A stretch of 64,000 nucleotides of DNA from Episyrphus balteatus (Eukaryota > Arthropoda > Insecta > Diptera > Syrphidae): assembly GCF_945859705.1 (NCBI RefSeq), contig NC_079137.1, positions 52,732,552 to 52,796,551 of the forward strand. Direction: 5' to 3'. The notes beneath the pieces are model-generated. The model saw only the letters and a list, made by a program, of their open reading frames with translations. It was not told where the DNA came from and ran no database searches. This document shows, one piece after another, positions 1 through 11,750 of the stretch; the first letter of the stretch is position 1; each line of letters starts with the position of its first letter. Both the position numbers and the translations under genes were made by a program.

Positions 1-593
1 AATAAATCAAAAATTGTTTGATATGGTTGTATTGAAGTGTTAATATTTCGAGATCTGCGCGTTGTACTTTTGAAATAAAGGTCTCTAAAGAATTGTAATA
101 AGATTACTGAACGAATATAAACAAAAAATTACCAAAGTTTTGTCTAAAAATTTGGAAAAAAATCAAAAAAGTTTCCACGTGTGATTAAAAAAAAAAACGA
201 AAAAAATTCAATATAGCTACCTTTAAACTCTTATTACATGAGAATGCCGCAACTAATTTTAATGTTTATGACCTTAAAATGTAGCTTAGATTATAGAAAT
301 TGTTTTTGGTTTTTTTCAAAAAAAAAAATTTGTACACCCTTATACCAATGTACGAAACGTACTTAAAATACCAAACATACGAAACGTTTCAAATACATGA
401 AATATACGAAATGTACGAAACACACGAAGCATGCGAAAGTAACGAAACATGCGAAACACACGAAACATACGAAATATGCGAAAAATGCGAAACCTACGAA
501 TGTATCGAGTAACGATATTATTGATGCGGGTACTAGTATCAAAAGTAACGTATACATGCGGGTACTCATTTTGTCGTTACTTTTACAGCCCTA
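1..593. mobile_element. hAT-like non-autonomous element, left end outside window
   Basis: Bases 40-335 match 62060-62365 closely, and the right terminus (TACAGCCCTA, ending at 593) matches the right terminus of the complete copy at 61546-62415. The left end lies before the window. There is no transposase ORF. Bases about 346-505 carry a minisatellite that the second copy has only in rudimentary form. The hAT assignment rests on the 8-bp target duplication of the other copy. Confidence 0.7.
346..505. repeat. 9-bp minisatellite inside the hAT-like element
   Basis: About 17 imperfect copies of a 9-mer close to ACGAAACAT. Because the unit is a multiple of three, two frames stay open and give Glu/Thr/Tyr/Cys-rich or Lys/His/Thr-rich strings that are not real proteins. 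Related words (GAAACATACGA, GAAACACACGA) occur at 61673-61705 in the second element copy, so the array grew from sequence native to the element. Confidence 0.85.
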
Positions 594-1190
594 CCCAGGT
601 TATGTATTCAAAATAAGCTCCGAAACATGAGTACCTCGGAAATCGAAAATATTTTGAGGAATTTATGGGAATCTTTGAGAGTGTATATTTCACGTTTGGT
701 AATTGTTTGAAAAATGTTGTTAATGTTATTTTGTTAATTTGAGTGTTGTTGTAAAACGTATAACAAAAAAAAATTAAATTTATAAAATTATATATGAGTT
801 ATTAAAATTTCTTTGATAAATGGCCAAAAAAAAAAAAATTAATTTTTAAACTTAATTTAGAAAAAAAAAACATATAAAATCATATCGATCATTTTTTTAT
901 ATTATTTTGCCTTAGGCCTATACTTAATATTGGCAAAGTTTGGTCTGCTTCTTTTTGCGATTACCAGAGATATTCACATTTACGTGCTACGAGTCAAGTA
1001 CTCAAAATAATTCATTTTTTGAGAAACATCTTCAAGGGGATCACAAAAATGAAAAAATTGATGTTTTTAATAATTTTTAGCCATACACAAGTAACAAAAA
1101 GCTGTTTATGTAATTAAAAATATTTTAAATATTGTTTTCAACAAGAAAAAAATTATATTTTTCTGCATACTAAATTTTTAATATACATAA

Positions 1191-1839
1191 CACTGGTTTA
1201 CAAAATTAAACTTTTTTTTTGTTGCCGGAACAAAAATATACTTTTCTGAAGGTTTTCGGTGTGCTGAACTTGAATCCGAAGTCAAAAAAATTCTAGCAGC
1301 TCCCGTTTTTGAGATATTACCGTTAGAAAGTGCAGCACTTCGGACCTTATTCTTTTATATAAGGAAAATTGTTTGAGCATATTTAGTAACGGTTTTTATA
1401 AGAACTATTTACCACCTTTTTAAATCTGTTTAAATCTCTCCGATATCTTTTTTACTTCCTGAGATATCCTCAGTTGTTTGATATTTTTAAAAATTTTATA
1501 ATGTCATTATCTTCTTTATGATATATGAAGCCAAACCCACTGACTTCAGTTTAAGATATCTCGTGCAATACATAAGATATTGAAAAGATTTAAACAGGTA
1601 TCGAAAGATGGGAAATAGTTCTTATAGAAACCGTTACTAAATATGCTCAAACAATTTTCCTTATACAATAGAATAAGGTCCGAAAAACTCAAAAAAACGT
1701 TTTTTTGCATTTTCTAACGGTAATATCTCAAAAACGGGAGCTGCTAGAATTTTTTTGACTTCGGATTCGAGTTCAGCACACCAAAAACCTTCAGAAAAGT
1801 ATATTTTTGTTCCGGCAACAGAACCCTTGTTAACCAGTG
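1191..1839. mobile_element. Foldback MITE with TAA target duplication
   Basis: Arms of about 200 bp are inverted copies: CACTGGTTTAC at the left and the complementary TTAACCAGTG at the right. TAA flanks both ends (1188-1190 and 1840-1842), as in PIF/Harbinger-type elements with a TWA duplication. There is no coding capacity. Fragments of the same family lie at about 2035-2300 and 41740-41850. Confidence 0.8.
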
Positions 1840-2034
1840 TAATTACTTGACCCGGCCACGCTCTACTGTGTATTATAGCGTATTTACCAAACTCGCTGAT
1901 ATAAGAATTTACGAAAATGCAAATAAAACGTTATTTCAAAATTTGAAAGCGATTGACAAAAAACTATTCGAGATTTGCTATGAAACGCAAATAAACATAC
2001 GATTTTTTTGTATATAGAAGATAAACAAAACAAG

Positions 2035-2300
2035 TTGACTTCAACTTAAGATTTCTCAAAGTAGAAAAAAGATATTGAAAAGATTTAAACGGGCTTTAAA
2101 ATAAAACATTTAGTTCTTTTAGAAAATGTCACAAATTTATTTAAAATAAATCACCACGTTCAAGAACATAACCTCAAAAACTGTTAAAAAACGACATTTC
2201 AGATTTTCTAACGGGAATATTTCAAAAACGTGATATGATAGAATTTTTCTGACTTCGGATTCGAGTTCAGCACAACTTACGAAAGTATATTTTTGTTTAT
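2035..2300. mobile_element. Degenerate fragment of the 1191-1839 MITE family
   Basis: Shares the AAAAGATATTGAAAAGATTT stretch and the later GACTTCGGATTCGAGTTCAG word with the foldback MITE just upstream, in the same order. It lacks recognisable termini, so it is an eroded partial copy. Confidence 0.6.
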
Positions 2301-5200
2301 ATATAAAAAAAAATTAATTTTGCTCACAAGTGGCTTCTTCAATAAATGTTAATTTCGTAAATTATACTAAAAAAAAAAGTAATAGGTTATTTAATTTGTT
2401 AATTTGTAATTTTTTTTCTATTCCTGCCATAAAAACACAAAAAAAGATATTAAAACTCCAAAAACTTAGCTGCAAGTATTTATGATAAACTTTTGTATGG
2501 GCTCGACACACTGTGCGGGTGGACGGATTTTCTTCAAATTTGGTAGATACAGATAATTTTTATGAAATTCTGAAATCTATCTATTTTTGTTTTTGTTTTT
2601 ATTATGTGGCCTAGAAATACTTCCGTTACAAAAATTTCGAGTTATTACAATGTTATCGAAAACAGTTGTAACGATTTTTATTAGACGGATGGGTTTGCGA
2701 GACAAACCCGGATTTTGACCAACTATAAAATTGAATTTAATAAACTCACGAAATTCTTTTATATCATTTTTTATTGTAAATGAGTCTGTCCTTGATCAAT
2801 TTTAGTTAAAATCAATAAAAATGGATCTATTAAATAAAAACGGTTCCAACTTCTTTTCCAAGATACTGCTCCCGACATTCTATCATCCTAACAAATTGAC
2901 TTTTATGATAAGGTCCCAAACACATTCTATGAAAAAAATTTTGTCCAGCGAAAAATGCAATTTGATTTACTAATTTGCCTGTGCTAATAACTATTTGCAA
3001 ATATCCTATATGTGTAGTTACAGTTTAGGCCTAATTATGTGTATACTTTGAATTTCTCCAAAAGGACGTACAGAATAACTAGCTGCCAGTAGGTATTATG
3101 AAACTCCAGTGTACTGAAACCAGAAACGCCTTTCTATCTATCTATTCAACGCATTTATATACATTTTATTTTGGACAAAATCGAAACAGCCACAAAATAC
3201 TGTACAGGAAAGGATTGCAACTTGATAATGCGAGTTACCTCTGAGATTAGCGACAAATACACTGAGGGAAAAGCCACCATAAAACAACGTAAAATCAATG
3301 AAAACCACATTGATTTAACTATTATTCGGAATGATTTTGCGTTGAAGATGAACATTTAAAAATCAACGTGGAAAAAATTTTAATTTTTGATGGTTTCGTA
3401 TCTTAAAGTCACATAAATCAAAGTAGTTCATCTTTGAAACAACGACGTTTCAACTTCAATTTATTTTTTCCCTCAGTGTACCTACAGGAGATCATTGGTA
3501 ATTGAAAGAGAGGTTGATTTTAAAAATTCTTAGCCGATTTTTTCCTCAAGCAACACGCTGCTATCGATGGAAAAAAATTGTTGGAAATTCCTACAACTGC
3601 CCGGATTAGCTAATGTGAAGTATGAAAAATTATTTAACAAAGCGTCATCTCGAACTGGGGTATCTATTCTACCCAGTTATTAGGGATATCTTAAATATTC
3701 CATTTCTCTTATACGCTGACCTAGAATCACCCAACCATACAAAACGAGGACAAACCTTCGTTTTTGATGAGGATATCGTTTTCAACCATTTTAATGTTAT
3801 ACGTTTGCATTTTGGTATTCATAATGTCAAGATGTATGTATCAAATTCCAAACATACCTTAAAGAACCTACATACCTCAGTTACTATCACCCCTTCCAAT
3901 AAAAAAACACATAAAAAAAACAGTATTTGGCTTCTCTCAAAAAATGAAAGGAATAAAATGTTATGAATGAATTAAAATCATCACCTTTTCATGCTGCATC
4001 ATTCGCCACATGCACGATATAGATACGGGAGAAGCTATAAATTTCATCGATGTATCTAAAGAAGAAAAAAAAAATGTTTTTTTTTTTTTTATATGTATCT
4101 CAAAATTATACAAAGCTCATTTCAATACATTTGTATTCAGTGAAAAGATTGGATTGGAACTCTATTCAAGCGCATTCACAATCAGTTCATCTGCCATTTA
4201 AAGGTAACCAGAACACTGCCGCTGTCGTTGCCACCGCCGCCGCCAACGTGGTAGGCAAGCAGATCATCGTTTAGCCACCTGCCTGCCACTGCCACCTCAT
4301 GCTTTTAAAAATAATACAACTCGCCCTTTATCATTCTTTTATATAAGAGAATATGATTGGCTTTTTCCTTTAACTTGCATTAACTTGCGACACTGACTGC
4401 AGCAATCTCTGCAAAGCCTTATAGCTCCAATCATTTGGACCAGATTCAAATTCTCCTGGTGCCGCCATCACCGTCTTTCTTAGCACAATTACGGTTGGCA
4501 TTCAATATTGGTGCCTCATGTTGCAGCTCACGTATTTTTTAGTGTTGTTTTTTTTTTTTTTTTTTTTTTTTTTTGGTTTAAAACTTTTAACCAAACCTTA
4601 AGCAAAAGTCGTCGGAACGATATTTCATGATTGACTCGCCCCGCATGTGGATGTTTGCATGCGCCGCCGCTGCACATGTACGCAGAAAACCAGTTCAAAT
4701 TCTATCTGAAAAGTAAAGTTCCAGCATCAGTTTCCCATGAATTAAATAAATAAGAAATAGCTCTTCGATTTGTATTATATTTTTGTTTGTCGTTTTCGTT
4801 GTCGTTCGTTACCGAAAATGTGATACAAAAATCTAAAGTGCAGACGACTTACTGCTATCTATCTAAAAGTTGATCCTCAGATTACCTTTAACGGATCGCT
4901 ATAGGAGAGCGTAATTGAAAAATGTTAAATCTAAGCTTATTTTGTCCAACAAAGTGATCAATGATCATTCAGACAAAGAGCAACAGTCAGCGCGAGCAAT
5001 CTCGCGTGTTAGCATACAAAAAAATACAAGACAAATATGGTCTTTAGATCAAGAGGTCAAATGACCATACTGATGGTTGGAATGTCGTTGAATATAAAGC
5101 TGCCGACGACGTCGTTGTCGATCGTTGTCGTCGGCGAACATCCGGATGATTGATGAAAACTTGAAAATTGAAAATTCATCATCATCATAGCATCATCATC
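2301..5200. other. Mostly unassigned intergenic DNA
   Basis: No supported gene. Short open frames at 3171-3359, 3622-3966 and 4010-4274 have no recognisable domain and run through A/T tracts. From about 4190 the base composition rises in GC (GCCACCGCCGCCGCC near 4228) and the DNA looks unique rather than repeated, so it could hold regulatory sequence for a gene beginning near 5.2 kb. That is inference from composition only. Confidence 0.4.
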
Positions 5201-5237
5201 ACAGCATCATCACCATCCTCTCTCTGTTAAGTAGGTA

Positions 5238-5371
5238 GTGTATATATATGGAACCTTGGAACTGTCTTAAGTGCTTCCTGATGGAAGTGTAATTGACTGA
5301 GCGCACAACAAAAGTGAACAGCATAACTTAATTCACAGATAGATCTACAAGACATTAATAAACTCTACAAC
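5238..5371 (+). promoter_or_regulatory. Possible TATA promoter and 5' UTR
   Basis: A TATATATATGG box near 5240 lies after an ATC-rich simple-sequence stretch (5173-5215). About 130 bp downstream an ATG sits in an insect-like start context (ACAACATG). Spacing and context suit a short-leader gene, but no downstream exons were recognised. Confidence 0.3.
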
Positions 5372-5467
5372 ATGAAGCTATTATTATACTCTTTGATGAA
5401 ATATTGCTTTAAGGCTGTTATGTTGATCTTTGATGAGTTTAGAAGTAAAGCTCATCAAGAATACTAA
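5372..5467 (+). CDS. Possible first coding exon or 31-residue ORF, unknown
   Basis: A short frame begins MKLLLYSLMKY after a good start context and a TATA-like box about 130 bp upstream. The hydrophobic start resembles the beginning of a secretory signal, but the segment after it (KAVMLIFDEFRSKAHQEY) is not a typical mature N-terminus. A possible splice donor GTAAAG lies at about 5454 within the frame. No matching downstream exon was found on the plus strand before the minus-strand gene. It could equally be a chance frame. Confidence 0.2.
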   Translation: MKLLLYSLMKYCFKAVMLIFDEFRSKAHQEY

Positions 5468-6238
5468 GTACATAAACAAAGATCAAAGTTCTGCTGATCA
5501 ATGATAAATTGTTGTGAAAAATTTAACAATGTTTTGCTATGTAAACTCGCTTAATGAGACTTTTAAGGTATCCTTCTTTAAAAAGTTTACATAATTAGAC
5601 CTAAACTGTAACTTAACATAAGAAATTTATAAATAGCTATAGGTATTAGATAGTGGAAAGATGATCAATTTTGTTGACGAAAAACATACAAGCTGTTAAG
5701 TATAAGTTTAATTAGGATGACGGTTACTAAAAATTAGGTCCATGTATCTATTTGGATTAAGAATATGAAATAGACGCTAGTATTCATTTGCTCAAGGAGA
5801 TTAAATGATTGTATCAGGTTAGATAAAAATATAACAAAGTTTTTTTTGAGGGATTGTAAGTTTAACATAAGCCGGGTTTTATTGGGTGACAAATTGAAAT
5901 GGGACAACATGGCGTATATAGGTACGGTGACCATCCGTCCCGGTTTACCCGAGACTGTCCCGTATTTCAACAGTTTGTCCCGGATTTTATTTTAGAAACC
6001 CGGGACGTATAAGTGTCCCGTATTTTGTAATTTGTCCCGTGATCGTCCCGTATTTGCACATTTTTTGATTTTTGTATTCAAAATTTTAATAACTTTGTAA
6101 GTAAAAAAAAGAAAAAGCATTGATTGGTTGCTTTAAATTTAAAGTTTTTCTATTAAGTTTTGTATTTGTCAAGTTGAAAAGCTATATCAGGAAAAGTTTT
6201 TTTCAAATAAGAGTAAGTATGGAAGAGTAAAGGCTTTA

Positions 6239-6558
6239 ACACACCGGAAGGTATGCGGTGGTAACGATATGGAGACGGTACATGTATTAGCCCTGTTCCA
6301 TTGGAGGTGGTAGATGTTTTGGTTAATCTAGTACTATCATCTACTCATGCTCTTCTTCCCGAGTAGATACGATTTGTATTGAATTCGTTGAAAGTGCGTC
6401 CCATTGAAAATCGCTAGATAACTACTAGTAGTACTTTGCCACCTCCCAAAAGAACAGTGCTATTAAAAAAAATTCCACAACTGAACGTTGATATGTCAGT
6501 TTGGAATTTTTTTTATACAAGTACCCGTACCGCCACCGCATAACTTTTCGGTGTGGTC
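6239..6558. mobile_element. MITE nested in the GTCCCG element, TTA duplication
   Basis: Termini ACACACCGG and CGGTGTGGTC are near-inverted repeats that continue with GTATGCGGTGG and CCACCGCATAAC. TTA occurs on both sides (6236-6238 and 6559-6561), which suggests a TWA-duplicating family. A second hairpin MITE is nested inside. Confidence 0.65.
6289..6461. mobile_element. Second-level nested hairpin MITE
   Basis: Inverted termini AGCCCTGTTC and GAACAGTGCT extend into GGAGGTGG and CCACCTCC. It sits wholly inside the MITE at 6239-6558, so three insertions are stacked here. Confidence 0.6.
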
Positions 6559-7238
6559 TTATCTTCAAGAACCCAGGTAAATTTCAAAACTTTTAAACAC
6601 ATGTTAAAAATTTAATAAAGATTATACAACTTCAAAATCATTAAAAAAAAAATTCAAATGTTAAAAAACAGCTCTCCCGATTTTCATTGAAAAAATATTT
6701 GTTTAGAAGTTATTAACAGAACCTATTATAAAACCGCTTTCTTGATTTCGTAAACGGTTTGAATGATTTCAACCAAAATGCTCCCATCAAATCGTTTAAG
6801 AAATCATTTATGTAAAAAAAATTCAATTTTTATTATTTTTTTTTTTTTTGAAAAATCAATATTTTCAAAACGATCAAACGAATTTTGTATCTGTCCCTGG
6901 TTTCGCTTCTAGAAATATGGTCACCATACGTATACGTAACATTTTCGGACTAGTCTATTTCGTTTGTCCAGCAAAAATTTTTATCTGTCCAAACTTTTAG
7001 ACAAAATTCTTCTTTTTTACATTAAGTATTTCCATGAAAGGGTTTGGTAGATTTATTTATGTTTTCGCTCTTATTTTTTTTTAATATTCACTGAGCTAAA
7101 TATAAAACTTTGTATATAGTGTGTTTTTTCATTGTTTTTAATATTGAACGTATTTCAATTATTTTGTTATCTGAGAAAGTATTTTAATAAGATGTAACGG
7201 ATATGATAGGTCACGCCCTATACATCTTATTTTCTCTG

Positions 7239-7321
7239 ATAGTCGGCTGCCTGTGCGCACACTAGGAGCCCAACCCAAGTAAACTATCGGATGATAGAAA
7301 GTCTGTAGTGTGCGGGGACTC
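7239..7321. mobile_element. Right-half fragment of the GAGCCCCCGC MITE family
   Basis: Matches the right half of the complete element at 39822-40098, including the TCGGCTGCCTGTGCGCACAC block and the terminal GTAGTGTGCGGGG word. It ends next to TTA (7322-7324). The left half is missing. Confidence 0.75.
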
Positions 7322-7324
7322 TTA

Positions 7325-9576
7325 ATAGTCATTTCAATTAGAAAATCATCATAGTTCCTTAACACATTTGCCTAATTTGAAGATTTGAATTTGAAGAAAT
7401 GTTTCCATAACGTTTTATGCGAAAAAAAACTAACTTTTAAAACTTTTTGTGAAAATTGTTATTTTTGCAACTAGTTTATTGTAAATTGAACCTACAGAGC
7501 AATAAATTAAATTAACTTAAATTATATAAAAATCGTGCTTACTACATAATAAATGAGCTACGCAATTCTGTTTAAACAAACAACGTACCAAAAAATCAGT
7601 AGGTAAAAAACATTTTTATGTGATCTAGGATATTTTAAACGGCTGCAGCCAGCTGGTCTACATAGCTTTTGAAAAATTAGGGCGTTCTTCTTACTAGGTA
7701 AAATTAAAAAAAAAAAAATTATGATCCAGCTAAGTTTGGAAGCAGTATTTAAAAGGGTTTAATTTTGAGTATAAAAAATATCAGTAATGTTGGCCTTGTA
7801 GGGCTACCACCATTTTGAAAAATTGCGTACCTCTCAATTTCTTGACAACGACTTCTCTCACAGAAAAATTGTAAGAAATTATATATTAGAACAACACAAA
7901 GTACCTATGTCATTTTCAATTTTTATCACTCAACAAGGCATAACAAATAACCTAAGTTTAAGATATTAAACTGATTCTTACAAGGAGAACAATATTATTG
8001 TTTTGATTTTTGTTGCTCTCTCAGTTTTGTAATCAGAGGAAACAATTTGTGACATATACTATACAATGTATCAATAATAAGGTACTTTAATATAAAATGA
8101 TGCTCATTTGCTCATTTCAAATCCAATCTGCTTATAACAATAAGACTTTTAATTAAAACAAATGGAATCCCTATAAATTCTGTTAAATTTCATATATGTA
8201 AACTTCTTTTTTTTAAATAAGTTTTTTTCTTAAAAAAAAAAAAAAAACTCCACAAAAATTAAAAGATTTCTTATCAATTGTATGGGCATAGTGCATTGCA
8301 TACTAATGATATTAAAAGATATTCTTAAGAAAATCTACTAAAAACATAAATATTTGCTTATTGATATTATTTGCTGTTGGATTGTTTAGCAAGCAGTGGT
8401 CAATAATGTGAACAGTTTTTGATAGTTAGATCAGTACACTTAAAAACTTATAAAATGTATTGAGTTTTTGTTCAGTGATATTATTTTATAAGAACTATAA
8501 GTTAAAGCTTAGAAATAAAAATGTTTCAGTAGTTAAAATAGGAGTAATAAAGGTTAATTTTTGATTTACTTTTTAAAAAATAAATTGACAAGGTGTTCCC
8601 ATGAAAGTAACAAATTCGACGTTTAATGTCCTGTTATTAAAGTTTTATTTTATAGAATTAAAATTCAAAAGAAAAGCGATGCCTATACTTTATTTTAATG
8701 AAAAAAGAATTTAAATTATAATTTCTTCGCACAAATTTACCTTTTCTGTATTCTTTATATAAATTTTTAACATATGAAATTAATTTTTTTTCTTTTAAAC
8801 TAAAACATTAAAACAAATTCAGAAAATGTGTCCCCTTCTTTTATGATGGAAGTCTTCTTGACAAACAACCATGCAGAAAAACTATTTGTTATGAGCATGT
8901 CTTTTTGAGTAAAATGTTAATCAAAAACTTTGTATTTATATTTTTTATTAAATAAATCAAAGTAAGTTGATAATTTTTCAAGATTACAGACTAAAGGCTT
9001 ATATTTATTAAATTTCAGTTGTGAACTCAAAGATATTCGATCTTTTTAACGCACAAATAAATTCAGAATATTAGATTATTTAAAATCTTGTAGATATTAT
9101 ATTTGAAATCTTATAATAGATAATTTGAAAAGTTGAATGTTTTTGCTAAAATTAAATTAAAATTATATTTATTAATATTTATTATATGTATACAAATAAT
9201 CATATTATGTATTCAAATAAAATATTTACATTCAATACAAAAATTACTTAAAATAAGATTAGGTATGTTAAATATATTTAACTTTGGGAAAAAAAATCGT
9301 ACAAAAATGTTTTTGATTTATTTATGAAAGCCTCTCTTAAATAATTTTGTTTCAATTTTAAAATTGTTTTACTAACTTTTTTTTTTATACATAAATGTTT
9401 TCAATTTGGATTATAATTACTATAATAATAGATTTTTAATATTTTTCCATCAATTGTCAGTCATGTTAGTATGAGGTGGGATTTTTGTTTAAATATGAAA
9501 ATTTGATAGAAATTATTCCATCAAAATCCCTTCAAACTTATATTCTATACAAAAATATAAATACACGACAGGAATT
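7325..9576. other. AT-rich DNA without recognised features
   Basis: No ORF above background, no recognisable repeat termini. It lies 3' of the minus-strand cuticle gene and may include its 3' UTR near 9500-9576. No clear AATAAA signal was placed just downstream of the stop codon. Confidence 0.4.
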
Positions 9577-9774
9577 TCAATAACTAACATCTGCATGAAA
9601 TCCTGTCTCATCGGCATAATAAATAACATTTTGTATTCGTCCATCGGGCAATAGGATATGATATTGACCACGAGTAACACCATCCTTATCTCGATTTTGT
9701 TTGTGGGCGAAATCATTTCCACTGTCAAAGTCACGTACACGATAGCCAAAAGCGTATTTAGATGCATATTCCAT
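9577..9774 (-). CDS. Cuticular protein, C-terminal RR chitin-binding exon
   Basis: Last coding exon of the minus-strand cuticle gene. The acceptor is a pyrimidine run ending TTTTTAG just before 9774, and the frame ends in TGA at 9577. The 65 residues form a Rebers-Riddiford (chitin_bind_4) domain: aromatic YASKYAFGY, then RDFDSGNDF, RGQYHILLPDGRIQNV and YYADETGFHADV. The RxGxYxxxxPDGRxxxVxYxADExGF pattern is diagnostic for insect cuticle proteins that bind chitin. The domain is at the extreme C-terminus. The sequence recalls Drosophila Cpr73D from memory, but this was not tested. The exon enters in phase 0, which fits donor AGA|GTATGT at 13096. Confidence 0.9.
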   Translation of the reverse strand: MEYASKYAFGYRVRDFDSGNDFAHKQNRDKDGVTRGQYHILLPDGRIQNVIYYADETGFHADVSY

Positions 9775-10930
9775 CTAAAAAGGAGGAAAAAAGAGACAAA
9801 CATTAGAAACTTCCTTATTTACTGTGAGGCTATAAATCGAATTTTAAGTTGTTATTTGCCTTCAAAACTCAACAAAAAAATAAACTTAGTTAAACTTAAG
9901 TCAAAGATTGTTTTTGCCGTAATACATACATATGTATATAAACGAGGGTAGGTGAGGAAAAAAAAACTGTAAACATTGATAGAAATATTTCACCTTGTAT
10001 GTATTCAACATGTGGAGGAAAAACTGTCAACAACAGTCATACAGTATTAAAATTTATGCGAATTATTCAAAACGAGTCCTCTATGAAAAATGTATAAAAA
10101 CGTTTGATATGTAAACATCTATTGGTATGGGAATATTAATCGAAGAATTTTTTGTCTAAAATATTTCCTGAATAATTTTTCCAAGAAATCGATGAGTTTC
10201 CTCCAAATAGTGCTGGTATCCTTATACAAAGCTACACGATTAAACCAATTTATAAGCTACTGAATGCTCATGAAATATTCGGCAAATTGTGATTTTTAGG
10301 AAACTTTCGAATCGCAAAGCAAATAATTTTGGCGGAAGTAAGAAATTGCTTAAAATATGCGCTTATGAGTAACCTCTAGCTGAATAAAATCAAATCAGAA
10401 GTTGCAAAGGATAATAGAGAATAAAACAGACGAGAATCCTTCTTTGCAAATGATCGCGTTTTTCAAGAGCCCCCTATAACCTATAGGATCTAGTAACGCG
10501 ATATGTTGATAAAGAAAAGGAATTTCGAAATTAAAAGAAGAATGGATTTTGTTTTAAAAAAAGAACATCTAGAATTTTGAAATCAGTGAGATCGATCATT
10601 GAAACCCGTTTGGAAAAGAAAAATCCCAAATCTTATGGACTACCATAAGGAGGCCTTAGATGTTATCGATATGGAAAGCTATTGAATCCCGATCCATTAT
10701 CATCAAAAACAAATTCTTAAAAGCATAAACAAGAGTGTGATGCCTATAAAAAAAGCGAATAGTTATACAAAGACCATAGTACCTAAAAAAGTGATGGATA
10801 GCGAGAATGCGAAGGACAGGTGGCAAAAGATCAACTTTTTAAGACGTGCACTGCTCCTTTTTCGTTTGATTGGACTGAAAATTAAGATGTTTCAACACAT
10901 ATTGCCAAACTTGAAAGTCTTTTGAGCAAA

Positions 10931-11414
10931 GGGTGCTTTTATAATTGCATGGTTGCTTTGTTTACATGCGGCCATTTGCGATCAGACTAATGTCAGAAAA
11001 ACTATTTGCACATGTATTTTACTTTGAATTTATGAACCCTTTTTCTGATTTGGGTCTTTTGTCCAAAATTTTGAAGTTTCAATTCAGCCTCTTCTTCAAA
11101 ATAAATCAATTCCATCCTTTAATGTTTACAAATTTATTGTACCTATGCAAGAAATTCGCGGCTATTTTTGTTATTTTGATTTGAATTTTGAATTTTGATA
11201 GAATTGAGAAATAAAGGAAAGCTGTATCATCTTTTACGTCATGTTCCTTCTTTTTTTAAGTTTAAATGCATTGCGCATGGGAATTTTTTCATTTGCACAT
11301 TTGCGCTGCAAATATTTGCGTTTTACATTTATGAACACCTGACATTTGTCATTTGCATTAATGAAAGCTTTGCATTCGTCAGACTTGCGCAACCATGCAT
11401 TTATGAAAACACTC
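10931..11414. mobile_element. TIR element nested in the copia gag relic
   Basis: Near-inverted termini GGGTGCTTTTATAATTGCAT and ATGCATTTATGAAAACACTC bound an AT-rich segment that splits the copia gag-like homology. There is no ORF of its own. The exact ends and target duplication are uncertain. Confidence 0.55.
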
Positions 11415-11610
11415 AAAGTCAACAATGGGCTCAAAGCTTAAAATGAAAATGACCTACCAGGTTTCTTGTTGGTTTGCAAGAAGTTTTAGATTTTTCCCAA
11501 CTGTTTTGAGACGTTGTGGGTGCTGTTGACCAAAGACAATGAAAAGAATTTTGATGAACTTATGACGCAGCTTTGTTTATTCGATAGGAACACAAAGAAA
11601 TCAAATGAAT

Positions 11611-11750
11611 AGCCTGTTTTCACTAGAGCCCAAATGAGATAATTTTTCATTTCGAAAGTTAAATCGTATTGGAAATATTTTGAATTTGAACTGACCTAAT
11701 TTGCGAAATTATCCCATTTGGATAATTTCTAGGGCCTATTGAAAACAGAC
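11611..11750. mobile_element. 140-bp MITE nested in the copia relic
   Basis: Inverted termini GCCTGTTTTCACTAGAGCCC and GGGCCTATTGAAAACAGAC, with TA on both sides (11609-11610 and 11751-11752). The interior stem continues with CCAAATGAGATAATTT against AAATTATCCCATTTGG. Confidence 0.65.

Larger units (their letters stand above)
5923..6928. mobile_element. TIR element with GTCCCG words
   Basis: Terminal inverted repeat TAYGGTGACCAT at 5923-5934 and 6917-6928. The left arm contains about six short repeats of GTCCCG followed by TATTT or a variant (5936-6055). No transposase is visible, and the flanking duplication is unclear. Two nested MITEs lie inside. Confidence 0.6.

Noticed and set aside
300..630. 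Open frames on both strands rich in Glu/Thr/Tyr, Lys/His or Phe/Val/Cys
   Set aside because: They are produced by a 9-bp minisatellite, whose unit is a multiple of three. No start context or domain.
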